From: Aliidiomarina sp. B3213
Lineage (GTDB): Bacteria; Pseudomonadota; Gammaproteobacteria; Enterobacterales; Alteromonadaceae
Assembly: GCF_003290085.1 (NCBI RefSeq)
Contig: NZ_QMKJ01000002.1
Span: 558,001-622,000 of the forward strand
Length of the DNA: 64,000 nt
Reading direction: 5' to 3'
The notes under the pieces were generated by a model, which was given only the letters and a program-made list of their open reading frames with translations, made no database searches and had not been told where the DNA came from. The translations under genes and the position numbers were made by a program. Below, piece by piece: positions 45,711 to 56,143 of this stretch. Position 1 is the stretch's first letter. Every line of letters starts with the position of its first letter.

Positions 45711-47252
45711 ATGACATCGGTTCCATCTCGTAAAAACCCGCTAGTGCTATTAATTCTCGACGGCTGGGGCGTTCGCGAAGACGCGCCTGACAATGCAGTT
45801 AACTATGCCAATACCCCTGTTCTAGACAAACTCTATCAAACCGTTCCAAATACGTTGGTTGACGGTTCAGGCATGGCTGTGGGTTTACCAGACGGGCAGA
45901 TGGGTAACTCTGAGGTAGGTCATGTGAACCTTGGCGCTGGACGCATCGTTTATCAAGACTTCACACGCATTACCAAAGCGATTGAAGACGGTAGCTTCAA
46001 CGAAAACCCAGTATTGCTGGGTGGCCTTGAAGGTGCGATACCAAAAGGAAACACCGTGCATATTATGGGTTTGCTTTCTCCAGGCGGTGTGCACAGCCAT
46101 GAAGATCATTTACTTGCCATGGTCCGTTTAGCGCATCAGCAAGGTGCACAAAACATCCAAGTGCACGCTTTCCTAGACGGTCGCGATACCCCACCCAAAT
46201 CTGCTGGCGAGAGCATTAAGCGTTTCGAAGAAGCATTTAAGTCTATTCCAGGTGCTCGATTCGCCAGTTTGTGTGGTCGCTACTTTGCTATGGACCGCGA
46301 CAACCGCTGGGAGCGCATTGAGCAAGCGTGGAACTTGCTTGTGAAGGGTCAGGGCGAGGCACAAGCAAATACCGCATCAGAAGGTTTAGAGCAAGCATAT
46401 CAGCGCGGTGAGTCTGACGAGTTTGTTAAACCTACTTGGCTTGCAGACGCTACACCTATTGTCGATGGTGACGCTGTATTCTTTATGAATTTCAGAGCCG
46501 ACCGTGCGCGTGAAATTACTCGTGCATTTGTAGAACCGGAGTTTAATCACTTCAACCGCGAAGCCCCAGTATTAAGTTCATTTATCATGCTTACTGAATA
46601 CGCGGCAGACATCGACGCTCCTGTAGCCTTCCCACCGGAAAGCTTAAACAATGTTTTGGGCGAATGGCTGGAAAAGCACAACAAAACTCAACTACGCATT
46701 TCTGAAACCGAGAAGTATGCACACGTTACCTTCTTCTTTAGCGGTGGTCGTGAAGAAGAATTTAACGGCGAAAAACGCGTGCTTATTCCTTCGCCTCAGG
46801 TTGCCACCTACGACCTGCAACCGGAAATGAGTTCTAAAGAGCTGACTGATGAATTAGTTAGTGCGATAGAGTCGGGCGAGTACGACGTAATTATCTGTAA
46901 TTACCCGAATGGCGACATGGTAGGTCATACCGGTAACTTCGACGCTGCAGTAAAAGCTTGTGAAGCTGTCGACGCATCGGTAGGTCGTGTTGTAGACGCA
47001 CTCAAAGAATTTGGCGGCGAATGCTTAATTACTGCTGACCACGGGAATGCAGAGCAAATGGCTGATCATCAAACTGGCCAGTCTCACACAGCACATACCA
47101 GCAATTTAGTACCCTTCATTTATGTGGGCCGCGACGCACAGCCCGTTGAAGGTGGTCGCCTCTGTGACATAGCACCAACCATGCTACATATCATGGGAAT
47201 GGAACAGCCGCCTGAAATGACCGGTAAAACACTGATGCAACTCAAAGGCTAA
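45711..47252 (+). CDS. gpmI: 2,3-bisphosphoglycerate-independent phosphoglycerate mutase
   Basis: Interconverts 3- and 2-phosphoglycerate in glycolysis and gluconeogenesis; manganese enzyme of the alkaline phosphatase superfamily. 513 aa. [12 protein letters not shown] holds the first metal Asp; the phosphorylated Ser67 is in [14 protein letters not shown]; the [32 protein letters not shown] and TADHGNAE blocks follow. ATG behind GTGAGGAGTTCAC. Followed 7 bp later by envC, as in other gammaproteobacteria. Confidence 0.97.
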   Translation: MTSVPSRKNPLVLLILDGWGVREDAPDNAVNYANTPVLDKLYQTVPNTLVDGSGMAVGLPDGQMGNSEVGHVNLGAGRIVYQDFTRITKAIEDGSFNENPVLLGGLEGAIPKGNTVHIMGLLSPGGVHSHEDHLLAMVRLAHQQGAQNIQVHAFLDGRDTPPKSAGESIKRFEEAFKSIPGARFASLCGRYFAMDRDNRWERIEQAWNLLVKGQGEAQANTASEGLEQAYQRGESDEFVKPTWLADATPIVDGDAVFFMNFRADRAREITRAFVEPEFNHFNREAPVLSSFIMLTEYAADIDAPVAFPPESLNNVLGEWLEKHNKTQLRISETEKYAHVTFFFSGGREEEFNGEKRVLIPSPQVATYDLQPEMSSKELTDELVSAIESGEYDVIICNYPNGDMVGHTGNFDAAVKACEAVDASVGRVVDALKEFGGECLITADHGNAEQMADHQTGQSHTAHTSNLVPFIYVGRDAQPVEGGRLCDIAPTMLHIMGMEQPPEMTGKTLMQLKG

Positions 47253-47259
47253 CATTGAA

Positions 47260-48432
47260 ATGCTAAAGCGCTTTGCCGCATCTCTGAATATGCTTTACCC
47301 AGCCGCACTCGGTATTTTACTGAGTGCGGTTTTTAGTATTTCTGTTGCTGAAGCTCAGCAGTCACAAGACGAACGAGAAAGAACACAGCAGCAACTAGAG
47401 GCATTACAGAGTGAAATTGCTGAGCGGCAAGAAGCATTAGCGCGCAGACGTACTGAACTGTCTAGAAGCCAACGTCAACTTAGAGATATCGAACAGGAAA
47501 TTAATACCGCTACTCAACGACTTTCCGCAACAGAACGTGAGTTATTCCAGACTCGCCGCCAAATTGAGTCTTTAGAGAATGAGCAATTAATTCTACAAGA
47601 CCAGCTCGCAGAACAAGCTGAACTGCTAGCCGACCAGATCGACGCGGCATACCGTGCTGGCAATTACCAAATCTTAGAGTTATTGCTTAATCAGTCAGAC
47701 CCAGGCCGGGTAGAGCGGCTCATGGAATACTATCGCTATATGAACGCCGCTCGGTTAGAAGAACTGCAAGCGTTACACGAACGAGAAGAGGAGCTTCGTG
47801 ACGTGCAACAACGCCTCGCCAATGCGAGGATGCAACTGGAAAATGAACAAGCGCAACAAACCCGTCAACGTAACGCCTTGAATGCTCAAAAGGCTGAGCG
47901 CGAGCAGCAAATTGCACGTATTCAAAATGCTTCAGCAACCGACGAAGAAAGACTCGCAGCACTTCACCAAAGTGTAGAAGAACTGACTGAGCTTCTTATT
48001 TCGTTGGCAGAGGCTTCCCGTAACGTTCCCGTACAATTGGAAGGACTCGCAAATCGCACTAATGCATTAGCTTGGCCAGTAAACGGAGATGTGCGTTACC
48101 AGTTTGGCGAAACGCAAAGCGGTGAAGTGCGTTGGAGTGGCATGGTCATTGGCGCGGAAGCGGAAACCCCAGTACGCAATGTCGCCGACGGCCGTGTGCT
48201 ATTTGCAGACTGGTTGCGCGGATTCGGGTTGTTACTCGTCATCGACCATGGCGAAGGGTATATGTCGCTATACGGATATAACCAAGCTTTGCTTTATGAC
48301 GTTGGCGAGACTGTACGAGCCGGTGAAACTGTCGCATTGGTAGGTAAAAGCGGTGGACAACGCGAACCAGGTTTATACTTTGAGATTCGCCACCGTGGTC
48401 GCGCCTTAAACCCTAACCAATACCTGCGTTAA
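47260..48432 (+). CDS. envC: Murein hydrolase activator EnvC
   Basis: 390 aa. Signal sequence (about 1-32, AEA), long coiled coil (about 35-265, rich in Glu, Gln and Arg), and a C-terminal LytM domain (about 280-390). GLYFEIRHRG has Leu-Tyr where active M23 enzymes have His-Leu-His, so the domain is degenerate. In E. coli, EnvC activates the amidases AmiA and AmiB at the septum under control of FtsEX, and ftsE-ftsX lie nearby at 53-55 kb. Its stop interlocks with that of the kinase gene. Confidence 0.94.
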   Translation: MLKRFAASLNMLYPAALGILLSAVFSISVAEAQQSQDERERTQQQLEALQSEIAERQEALARRRTELSRSQRQLRDIEQEINTATQRLSATERELFQTRRQIESLENEQLILQDQLAEQAELLADQIDAAYRAGNYQILELLLNQSDPGRVERLMEYYRYMNAARLEELQALHEREEELRDVQQRLANARMQLENEQAQQTRQRNALNAQKAEREQQIARIQNASATDEERLAALHQSVEELTELLISLAEASRNVPVQLEGLANRTNALAWPVNGDVRYQFGETQSGEVRWSGMVIGAEAETPVRNVADGRVLFADWLRGFGLLLVIDHGEGYMSLYGYNQALLYDVGETVRAGETVALVGKSGGQREPGLYFEIRHRGRALNPNQYLR

Positions 48433-51400
48433 GACGACTCTCTATAATTCGCTGGGAAAGTAATAACAGCTTCGAAGCCCTTGTCTTTTTTACTGTTTAA
48501 CTTGATGTCACCTTTCAAAACCTGGGTCACAAAGTTATACACAATATGTAAACCTAACCCCGAACCACCGGAGCCGCGACGTGTTGTGAAGAAAGGATCG
48601 AAGGCCTTTTTAAGTACATCTTCGTCCATCCCTTTACCATTGTCGGCATATTTCAACACCACATTCTTGCCTTTCACCTCAACTGTAATTTTCATTTCAC
48701 CCGGCTCTTCACCGAATGCATGAATCGTTGAGTTGGTGACTAGGTTGCTAAGAATTTGGAATAGTGCTCCCGGGTAGGTTTCTATCTCTAACGTAGCAGG
48801 GCATTCAGTAACTAGGCTATGCTTTTGTTTACGATAAATCGGATGCAGCGAATGCGTAACCTCATTTAAGAATTCCCGAACCACAAATTTACGAGGCTCT
48901 TCACTAGACTGGTCCACTGCAACCTGTTTAAAACTTGCAATAAGGGTCCTGGCTCGCTCTAAGCTATTTAGAATCAACGAAGTCGAGTCTTTTACGTGTT
49001 CACCGTATTGTTTGAAGTCTGTTCGCGTAAGTACCCCGTCTTCCATTTTGCTTACCGTTTTTTTGGTAAACTCACCCAATGTAGAAGCAGCGGTAACGGC
49101 AATGCCTACCGGGGTGTTTATTTCATGGGATACACCAGCCACTAGCGCCCCTAAACTCGCCATTTTCTCTCGCTCAATAAGGTCACTTTGCGCAGCATGT
49201 AGAGCGTCCGTACGTTCTTCAATCACTCGCTCAAGCTGCTTTTGTTGGCGCGCCATAAAGTCTGTGCGCATTTTCATGGTGAAATAAAATAGCGCCATCA
49301 AACTTGTCGCACAAAGAAGAGCAAACCACGGCGTTTGCCAGAAAGCCGGAAGCTTTCTTATATCCACTACAAGTTGTTGATCACTCCACTGCCCATGTCG
49401 ATTGGTACCCTCAACAATGAGCTGATACTCACCAGGCCATAGATTTGAATAAGAGGCTACACGTCTTGAAGCGTCGGCATATATCCAGTCTTCGTCAAAG
49501 CCCTCTAGGCGATACCTATAACCATTTCGCATAGGCTCCGACAAGTCTAACGCAGAAAACTCAAGGGCAAACGAGCGTTCAGTTACGTCTAACTCTAGGG
49601 TATTTTGAATTCTGCCTAAAGATGCTGATGCACCGTCTATGCGTAATTCGGTCGCTACGACAGGGGGTTGATAGGACCAATGCTCAAATTTTTCAGGATC
49701 AACAAATAATAAGCCCCGGCTTCCACCAAACATTAATATACCGTCATGAGTTTTCGAATAAGAGCGATACCATGCGGTTCCAATGTCTACGTCGTCAGCT
49801 TTATGCAAAGACCACATTTCATTACTGCTAGGATTGTAGACATATTCAGTGGTCCAAATTCGTCCTTCGCTATCTTCGAGTAGGTTGGCGCCGAATGGTG
49901 CATTTTCGTTACCAAATACGGCACTTATATTCTCTCCCACATAGCGCCTGTCGCCTTGCGGGGTAAGCTTTAGCAGGCCTTGAGGTGAGTCTAGCCATAC
50001 TTGCTGGTTACTGTCTTCCAGTAACCCAAGAACACTAAGATCATTGATTTGCTCACCACTGTTGTCAAATACCGCTATGGGTAACAAAGTTTGTGTTTCT
50101 GGCGCAACGTAATATAACCCAGAAGTTCCTGAGCCAATCCAAACACCGCCATTGGCTGTCATTTCAATGGCATTTATCGATGAAGTTAAAATATCTCCGT
50201 CACGCGTTTGAAGCTGCTCCATTTGGTTTGTCTCTGCATCCCATACCAAGACTCCGTCGCTTGTACCTACCCAAACATTATCAGCAGCGTCAGTGCGAAT
50301 AACGCGTACATTCGAGCCCGTAAACCCTTCTGCTCGTGTCACCTCTACAAACTCATCGCCACCTTCTGTGACTTGGGCACGGTAAAGCTTGTTGGGGTTG
50401 GCCCCTAACCAAACCTCCCCATTCTCACGCTGTGCTATCGCCGTAATCCACCCGTTGGCAAGTCCATGCTCAGCTCTTTCTGCGGGGCTGTAATGCTCAA
50501 TAACACCTTTATCACGGCGGAATACATTTACCCCATCACCACGGGTGCCAATCCAGATGTCTCTATTTGCGAGCTCAAGTACGCTACTGATGTTCGGCTC
50601 AGTCAGAGAACGAGGGTTGCTTAAGCTAAACCGAATGGAACCTACAGCGTTGTTACCACCATGTTTCCTTTGCACTCCGCCACCGTATCCGGCCACCCAG
50701 AATTGACCAGCAGAGTCTCTCAGCATCGCTCGGGTGTCGTTGTTAGCTAGACTATAAGGGTTAGAAGGGTCGTGATGGAGTTCGTCTACCACCATGAACG
50801 ATGGTATTTTCAAACGCACAATACCATTCGCGCTCGAAACCCATAACTCGTTTTCCGAGGGTTGGCCAAATGCATAAGGAGTTTCTCCTTCCAGCACGTC
50901 TTCAAGTACATCAAATTGATACTCACTCCCTGTTTGAGCGATGCGGCCAACTCCATGGCCCTCAAGTGCCGCGAGCACAACAGTACTTTCCGACAAACTG
51001 GTGTTTTGTATCTGATAGAGCGAGCGAACCCGATGGTTGTCTAAAACTATTTCTGGTGTTGTAACTGATAGGGGCTCAGAAATTACAAGTAAGCCGTCGC
51101 TACTTCCTACCCAAAGCTGACCTTGCTCATCTAAAAGCAATGCTCTTACGGATTGGAAACTTGGCAGCAGATCAACTTTAACTATTTCGAAATGAGCCTC
51201 TCCATGCCATGTAACACGGAACAAGCCCGAAGTAGTTCCAGCCCAAATGGCGTTACCATAACCAGCTAAAGAGGTTAATTGCCCCATCCCGCTTATAGTG
51301 CTGAAAGCCTCACTGCGTTGCAGTTGCCAAAAGCGATCTTGTTGCGCGTCATAGATTGAAATACCACCGGGCTCGGTAGCCACCCAAACGTGACCTCGTT

Positions 51401-51704
51401 CGGCGGCTAAGGTGTCTCTTACAAAGTTACCTGCAATTGAGCTTGGGGTGTGTAAGTCGTTTTTGAATAAACGGAAGCGGTAACCGTCGTAACGCACTAA
51501 TCCAGCAGGAGTGCCTACCCAAATAAAGCCATGTGCGTCTTCAGTTAGGGTGGTTACAACTTGATCAGGAATATTGTCTGCGTCACCAATTTGCTCGAAC
51601 TCTATAGTTCTAGGAGGAAATGCGAGCGCCTGGGAGGTATAACCCAGTAAAAATAAGCATAAAACGAGAAACGCTAAGATTTGCCTAACCCAAACTACGC
51701 GCAT
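48429..51704 (-). CDS. Two-component sensor histidine kinase with periplasmic propeller
   Basis: 1091 aa. Signal/anchor (about 8-28), then two seven-bladed propellers of Reg_prop repeats (for example GFIWVGTPAGLVRYDG, RDIWIGTRGDGVNVF), a Y_Y_Y domain (near 690-755), one transmembrane helix (near 793-810), coiled coil, HisKA with phospho-acceptor His860 (AGVSHEINTPVG) and HATPase with NSLV-type N box (SNLVTNSTIHA), DNGKGMD and GGSGLGLHIV. It ends there: no receiver or AraC output domain, unlike classical hybrid two-component systems of Bacteroidetes. Partner regulator not in the window. The ligand may be a glycan or peptide (inference). Confidence 0.93.
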   Translation of the reverse strand: MRVVWVRQILAFLVLCLFLLGYTSQALAFPPRTIEFEQIGDADNIPDQVVTTLTEDAHGFIWVGTPAGLVRYDGYRFRLFKNDLHTPSSIAGNFVRDTLAAERGHVWVATEPGGISIYDAQQDRFWQLQRSEAFSTISGMGQLTSLAGYGNAIWAGTTSGLFRVTWHGEAHFEIVKVDLLPSFQSVRALLLDEQGQLWVGSSDGLLVISEPLSVTTPEIVLDNHRVRSLYQIQNTSLSESTVVLAALEGHGVGRIAQTGSEYQFDVLEDVLEGETPYAFGQPSENELWVSSANGIVRLKIPSFMVVDELHHDPSNPYSLANNDTRAMLRDSAGQFWVAGYGGGVQRKHGGNNAVGSIRFSLSNPRSLTEPNISSVLELANRDIWIGTRGDGVNVFRRDKGVIEHYSPAERAEHGLANGWITAIAQRENGEVWLGANPNKLYRAQVTEGGDEFVEVTRAEGFTGSNVRVIRTDAADNVWVGTSDGVLVWDAETNQMEQLQTRDGDILTSSINAIEMTANGGVWIGSGTSGLYYVAPETQTLLPIAVFDNSGEQINDLSVLGLLEDSNQQVWLDSPQGLLKLTPQGDRRYVGENISAVFGNENAPFGANLLEDSEGRIWTTEYVYNPSSNEMWSLHKADDVDIGTAWYRSYSKTHDGILMFGGSRGLLFVDPEKFEHWSYQPPVVATELRIDGASASLGRIQNTLELDVTERSFALEFSALDLSEPMRNGYRYRLEGFDEDWIYADASRRVASYSNLWPGEYQLIVEGTNRHGQWSDQQLVVDIRKLPAFWQTPWFALLCATSLMALFYFTMKMRTDFMARQQKQLERVIEERTDALHAAQSDLIEREKMASLGALVAGVSHEINTPVGIAVTAASTLGEFTKKTVSKMEDGVLTRTDFKQYGEHVKDSTSLILNSLERARTLIASFKQVAVDQSSEEPRKFVVREFLNEVTHSLHPIYRKQKHSLVTECPATLEIETYPGALFQILSNLVTNSTIHAFGEEPGEMKITVEVKGKNVVLKYADNGKGMDEDVLKKAFDPFFTTRRGSGGSGLGLHIVYNFVTQVLKGDIKLNSKKDKGFEAVITFPANYRESS

Positions 51705-51764
51705 GGAAGTCCTGCTACAAGGATAACGTTTCCTTAGAATATGAAGAAGTTATAAGCAGGTCAA

Positions 51765-52022
51765 TTATTGTTCAGAGGTTTCTACTTCTAATTGCGTCAA
51801 CAGTATTAAGGCTTCTTCACGGCTATTACCGCATACATAAGACTGTGCACTGAATTCGTCACATACTTTTGGTCGCTCGGGTTGGCCAAATATATTACAA
51901 AGGTTGTCGTCAGAGAGGTGTATACAGCGAGTGTTTGCAGGCTTTCCTTGAGGCATACCCGGTATCGGGCTGGAAATAGATGGTGCGATACAACATGCAC
52001 CGCACCCCATTCTGCATTCCAT
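51765..52022 (-). CDS. YkgJ-family cysteine cluster protein
   Basis: 85 aa with seven Cys: the cluster CRMGCGACC at the N-terminus, then RCIHL, DNLCNIF, KVCDEF and YVCGN. This is the UPF0153/YkgJ (Fe-S or zinc binding) family; biochemical role unknown. It lies 17 bp downstream of rpoH on the same strand, so it may be co-transcribed. Confidence 0.88.
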   Translation of the reverse strand: MECRMGCGACCIAPSISSPIPGMPQGKPANTRCIHLSDDNLCNIFGQPERPKVCDEFSAQSYVCGNSREEALILLTQLEVETSEQ

Positions 52023-52039
52023 AAATGTGTTCTAACTGC

Positions 52040-52906
52040 TTACTGCATGGCCACGCGAAGTTTTTTCATCGCGTTTTGCTCAAGCTGGCGGATGCGCTCA
52101 GCAGAAACTTCATAATAAGCAGCTAAGTCATGCAATGTAGACTTATCTTCTTCAAGCCAACGCGCTCTCACAATATGCTGGCTTCTTTCGTCTAGTGCCG
52201 ACAATGCGTGAGTTAAACGCTTAGTCGCATGCGCGTCCCAGTCCTGAGCTTCTACAGTCTCAGCGACATCAGAAGTTGTGTCTTCTAAGTACTGCGCTGG
52301 CGAGAAAGAACCTGTATCGCGTGCATCATCGTCGTCTGAACTCAGTTCAAAAGCCTGGTCGTGGGCGCTCATGCGCGACTCCATTTCCATCACTTCTTCA
52401 CGGCTTACACCAAGCTCTTTAGCTACCGTGTCTACTTCGGCGCCAGAAAACCAACCTAAACGCTTTTTAGCCTTACGTAGGTTGAAGAACAATTTGCGCT
52501 GCGCCTTAGTTGTGGCAACTTTAACAATACGCCAGTTACGAAGCACAAATTCATGAATTTCAGCTTTAATCCAATGTACGGCAAAAGATACAAGGCGCAC
52601 ACCCACGGTTGGGTCGAAGCGCTTTACCGCTTTCATTAAGCCCACGTTGCCTTCTTGAATAAGATCCGCTTGGGGTAAACCGTATCCCGAATATCCACGG
52701 GCCACGTGTACTACAAAACGTAGGTGAGACATAATCAGTTGTTTTGCAGAGTTTAAGTCACCCTCTTGCTGTAAGCGTTCAGCAAGCGACTTTTCTTCTT
52801 CAGCCGTAAGCATCGGAATGCTATTTACCGAAGAAATATAAGACTCTAGGCTTCCTGTCTGAGGAACCGTAAGCGCCATTGAGTTTAATTGTGCAGTCAT
52901 TGACAA
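52040..52906 (-). CDS. rpoH: Heat-shock sigma factor RpoH (sigma-32)
   Basis: 288 aa. Region 2 ([23 protein letters not shown], then [35 protein letters not shown]), the RpoH box [13 protein letters not shown] that separates sigma-32 from other sigma factors, and region 4 ([28 protein letters not shown]). Directs chaperone and protease genes; regulated by DnaK and FtsH in the family. A sigma-E-like promoter lies at 53011-53038. The order rpoH-ftsX-ftsE-ftsY is the conserved one. Confidence 0.97.
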   Translation of the reverse strand: MSMTAQLNSMALTVPQTGSLESYISSVNSIPMLTAEEEKSLAERLQQEGDLNSAKQLIMSHLRFVVHVARGYSGYGLPQADLIQEGNVGLMKAVKRFDPTVGVRLVSFAVHWIKAEIHEFVLRNWRIVKVATTKAQRKLFFNLRKAKKRLGWFSGAEVDTVAKELGVSREEVMEMESRMSAHDQAFELSSDDDDARDTGSFSPAQYLEDTTSDVAETVEAQDWDAHATKRLTHALSALDERSQHIVRARWLEEDKSTLHDLAAYYEVSAERIRQLEQNAMKKLRVAMQ

Positions 52907-53010
52907 ACCTCACTTTAAGCGAATGTATGACCTACTGATTTCCATTCAACGTTCCAACTTTACTTCAGCTTGGGTAACGCGAATTTCCTGTACATCATTT
53001 CTATACAACA

Positions 53011-53038
53011 TTAGAGTCATTCAACACGGAAAAGTTCC
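53011..53038 (-). promoter_or_regulatory. Sigma-E-type promoter of rpoH
   Basis: Reverse strand GGAACTT (53038-53032), 16 bp, TCTAA (53015-53011). GGAACTT-N16-TCnnA is the RpoE consensus, and in E. coli rpoH is transcribed by sigma-E from its P3 promoter. The predicted start lies about 100 bp before the rpoH ATG. The 230-bp gap shows no other clear element. Confidence 0.65.
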
Positions 53039-53136
53039 TTTAAAATTTCCGCGAACACAGCATTCTAGCAAACCAAAATGCATGTGCAATAGCTAAAATG
53101 TAACATAAGCTAATGACACTGATATGACAGCTAAAT

Positions 53137-54120
53137 TTACGATTGCGGCTCTATTTTTGCCACGTGTCTACGCACTGCGACATAACTGCCTAACAATCCT
53201 AAAACGACAGCCACACCCCAAAGGATCAATACTTCGTTGAAGCTTAATCCGCTTAGTTTGAATGGGCTTTCATAGAGTTCAGACACCCGTGTCATAGCGT
53301 GGCCAATCCACCATACCAACAGCGCTGTGGCGACCCACGCTAAAAAACCACCTAAAATGCCATACCAAAAGCCTGTGTATAGGAAAGGTCTTTGAATATA
53401 AGCATTCGTAGCGCCTACTAGCTTCATGACTTCTATTTCTTCCTTCCGGTTGAGAATCATCAACCGAATGGTGTTCCCTACAATGAGCACTACCGCCGAG
53501 CACAACAGCAATGCAATAGCTGCTAGTACGTCTTGAACAAGTTGAATAAGCGCCTGCAAACGGTTTAACCATGTCACGTCTAGCGTTGCAGAATTAACTT
53601 CACGCTCAAGTTCCAGCTTTTGCTGCAACATACGCGCGCGCTCGGCAGACCGATGCTGCTCCTTGGGGGTCACCAGAACTACGTCAGGTAGGGGGTTGTC
53701 TTGCAAATAATCTATAGCCGTACCAAAACCGGAGTAATCCCTAAACTCCTGCAATGCGTCGTCTTTATAAATAATACGCGTGCTTTCTACTTCGTCCCAC
53801 AAAGAAATGCGCTCGGCGAAGTTCACCACTGCATTTTGGTCGAGGCGCTTTTCTAAAAACAACGAAATTTCAGAGGCGTTTTCTAAACCACTCGTAACTT
53901 CTTGGCTATTTTTTACCAACACATAAAGCGTACTTGGCAAAGTTAAACTTAAGCCTAAAACCGCCACAGTCATGGTAGAAGCAATAGGATTTCGGGTTAA
54001 CTCACCCAAGCTACCTAGTGCTTGCTGCAAGTGATGAACCCAAAACATGACAAAACGACGCAACAGCGATATTTTTACCGTGCTCGCACCTTTTCTCTGT
54101 GTCGGCTTTATTCTACTCAT
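53137..54120 (-). CDS. ftsX: Cell division ABC transporter subunit FtsX
   Basis: Membrane subunit of FtsEX; it couples FtsE ATP hydrolysis to EnvC and thereby to septal amidases. 327 aa: cytosolic N-terminus, helix near 47-67, periplasmic domain (about 70-210), then three helices in the MacB/FtsX permease region (ALLLCSAVVLIVGNTIRLM, the IEVMKLVGATNAYIQRPF coupling loop, final helix near 295-312). I start at the ATG at 54120: GGAAGGTG upstream and an 8-bp overlap with ftsE. An earlier in-frame start lies inside ftsE. Confidence 0.93.
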   Translation of the reverse strand: MSRIKPTQRKGASTVKISLLRRFVMFWVHHLQQALGSLGELTRNPIASTMTVAVLGLSLTLPSTLYVLVKNSQEVTSGLENASEISLFLEKRLDQNAVVNFAERISLWDEVESTRIIYKDDALQEFRDYSGFGTAIDYLQDNPLPDVVLVTPKEQHRSAERARMLQQKLELEREVNSATLDVTWLNRLQALIQLVQDVLAAIALLLCSAVVLIVGNTIRLMILNRKEEIEVMKLVGATNAYIQRPFLYTGFWYGILGGFLAWVATALLVWWIGHAMTRVSELYESPFKLSGLSFNEVLILWGVAVVLGLLGSYVAVRRHVAKIEPQS

Positions 54121-54811
54121 GAGCAACACCTTCCGAGCTTTGCCCATGTTGTAAGCCATCGTTAATCATTTCACCTTGCTTCAGCGTTAATGTTCTGTAG
54201 CGCATTCTGGCAATTAAACCCAAGTCGTGCGTGGCGATAAGCACGCCAACGCCCACGTCATTAAAACTCTCAAATAAACGCATAATTTCCATTGAGAGTT
54301 TCGGGTCTAGGTTTCCGGTAGGCTCGTCAGCTAGCAATAAAGGGGGTTTATTCACAATGGCCCGAGCAATACCCACGCGTTGTTGTTCACCACCAGAAAG
54401 CATTCGCGGATAATGCTTCTCCTTACCCGCAAGCCCTACTTTTTCAAGTGAAGCCTGTACGCGTTTACGCGCTTCACCTTGAGTATAACCCTCGATATAA
54501 AGCGGTAACGCCACATTGTCGAAAGCAGTTTTGTCGGGAAGCAACCTATGATCTTGGAAAATCATGCCAATATCGCGACGCAAGTAAGGTACCTTGTTCG
54601 GGCCTACTTTGCGTAAGTCGTGCCCGTTGATCATTACCCGCCCTACGGTGGCTCTTTCCATCAGTGCGATAAGTCGGAGCAAGGTACTTTTGCCCGCACC
54701 ACTGTGACCGGTTAGAAATGCCATTTCACCCTTTTCCAAAGAGAAACTGACTTGGTTTAAAGCCTGAAAGCCTCCCGGGTACGTCTTACTGACTTGCTCA
54801 AACTGGATCAT
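54113..54811 (-). CDS. ftsE: Cell division ATP-binding protein FtsE
   Basis: ATPase of FtsEX. 232 aa. Walker [10 protein letters not shown], signature [14 protein letters not shown], Walker [13 protein letters not shown], switch His in ATHDLG. The ATG at 54811 begins [14 protein letters not shown], the standard FtsE start; the longer frame uses a TTG inside ftsY and adds 19 residues not seen in the family. Between ftsY (19 bp upstream) and ftsX (overlap). Confidence 0.96.
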   Translation of the reverse strand: MIQFEQVSKTYPGGFQALNQVSFSLEKGEMAFLTGHSGAGKSTLLRLIALMERATVGRVMINGHDLRKVGPNKVPYLRRDIGMIFQDHRLLPDKTAFDNVALPLYIEGYTQGEARKRVQASLEKVGLAGKEKHYPRMLSGGEQQRVGIARAIVNKPPLLLADEPTGNLDPKLSMEIMRLFESFNDVGVGVLIATHDLGLIARMRYRTLTLKQGEMINDGLQHGQSSEGVAHE

Positions 54812-54830
54812 GGGTGAAAGTTTTCCTTGC

Positions 54831-56060
54831 TCAGGTCTTGTCGCTCGCCGAAGACTCTTCCTCGTCAAACAGGGCTGAAACGAAATCTTGTGCAGTGAAC
54901 GGTCGCAAATCGTCTAACTGTTCTCCAACCCCAACATAACGAATAGGTATACCAAATTGATTCGCCAAAGCGAACATCACACCGCCTTTTGCGGTGCCGT
55001 CTAGTTTAGTCATCACCAAACCAGAAACATTTACTGCTTCGCCAAATAACTTAGCTTGCGAAATCGCATTCTGGCCCGTGCCGGCATCCAATGTAAGCAT
55101 AACTTCGTGAGGCATCGAGTCGTCGAGTTTTTTCATTACTCGAACGATTTTCTTAAGTTCTTCCATTAAGTTGCTTTTGTTCTGTAAGCGGCCCGCTGTG
55201 TCGGCAATAAGCACATCAACGCCACGAGCTTTTGCTGCCTCTACCGCGTCGTAAATAACAGAGGCGCTGTCGGCACCCGTATGTTGAGCCACCACAGAAA
55301 TGTCATTGCGTTCGCCCCAAACTTGCAGCTGCTCTACCGCTGCGGCACGGAAAGTATCGCCTGCAGCTAACATGACCGACTTCCCTTCTGCTTTAAATTG
55401 CTTCGCTAACTTACCAATGGTCGTCGTTTTACCCACACCATTTACGCCCACCATTAAAATAACAAATGGGCCTTCATGGTTGTCCGGAATAGTTAAAGGA
55501 ACCGCCACAGGTTCAAGAATATGCGTTAATTCTTCTTTGAGTTTTTCAAAAAGCACATCGCCGTCTTTTAAATCTTTGCGGCTGGCATGATCGGTTAACC
55601 GTTGAATGATATTGGTCGTGGTATCCATACCCACATCGGCAACCAGTAGCTGGGTTTCTAGCTCTTCAAAGAGATCTTCGTCAATTTTCTTACCCAAAAA
55701 CAGGCTAGCCATGCCCGAGCCGAGATTACCCGAGGTTTTGCGCAAGCCGGACTTGAGCTTCTGAAACCAAGACTGCTTTGGTTCCTTTGTTTTGGATTCT
55801 TGCTCTTTTGGCTCTTGAACTTCAGGTTCAGTTGGTACTTGCCCTTTCGGAGCTGCTTCCGAAGCTAACGATTCCGCAGTAACGGTTGCGCAGTCTTCAG
55901 CTGCAGATGGCAAATCGTCTGCTGCTGTGCGTTCTTGTTGCGGTTCTGGAGATTGATCAAGTTGCGTTTCAACAGGCGGCTTTTCAGCCGGTTGACTCTG
56001 CTCCTTGCTGTCAGGTTTCTTCTTAAACCAAGATGAAAAAATGGAACCTTTTTCGCTCAT
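54831..56060 (-). CDS. ftsY: Signal recognition particle receptor FtsY
   Basis: Docks SRP-ribosome complexes at the membrane. 409 aa: an acidic, Glu/Pro-rich N-terminal A domain (about 1-105), then the NG GTPase: helical N region LFEELETQLLVADVG, G1 GVNGVGKTTT, G3 DTAGRLQNK, G4 TKLDGTAKGG and the closing GVGEQLDDLRPF. First gene of ftsY-ftsE-ftsX. Confidence 0.97.
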   Translation of the reverse strand: MSEKGSIFSSWFKKKPDSKEQSQPAEKPPVETQLDQSPEPQQERTAADDLPSAAEDCATVTAESLASEAAPKGQVPTEPEVQEPKEQESKTKEPKQSWFQKLKSGLRKTSGNLGSGMASLFLGKKIDEDLFEELETQLLVADVGMDTTTNIIQRLTDHASRKDLKDGDVLFEKLKEELTHILEPVAVPLTIPDNHEGPFVILMVGVNGVGKTTTIGKLAKQFKAEGKSVMLAAGDTFRAAAVEQLQVWGERNDISVVAQHTGADSASVIYDAVEAAKARGVDVLIADTAGRLQNKSNLMEELKKIVRVMKKLDDSMPHEVMLTLDAGTGQNAISQAKLFGEAVNVSGLVMTKLDGTAKGGVMFALANQFGIPIRYVGVGEQLDDLRPFTAQDFVSALFDEEESSASDKT

Positions 56061-56143
56061 ACTGCCTACTTGTCCGACAAAAAATAAATAGTATCACTTT
56101 CACCCAAAAGGTTGAATGCGCTGCCCCGAAAACAGCAATGCGA

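Noticed and set aside
54812-54868. TTG-initiated extension of FtsE
   Set aside because: Lies inside the ftsY coding end and adds a segment absent from FtsE; the ATG at 54811 is standard.
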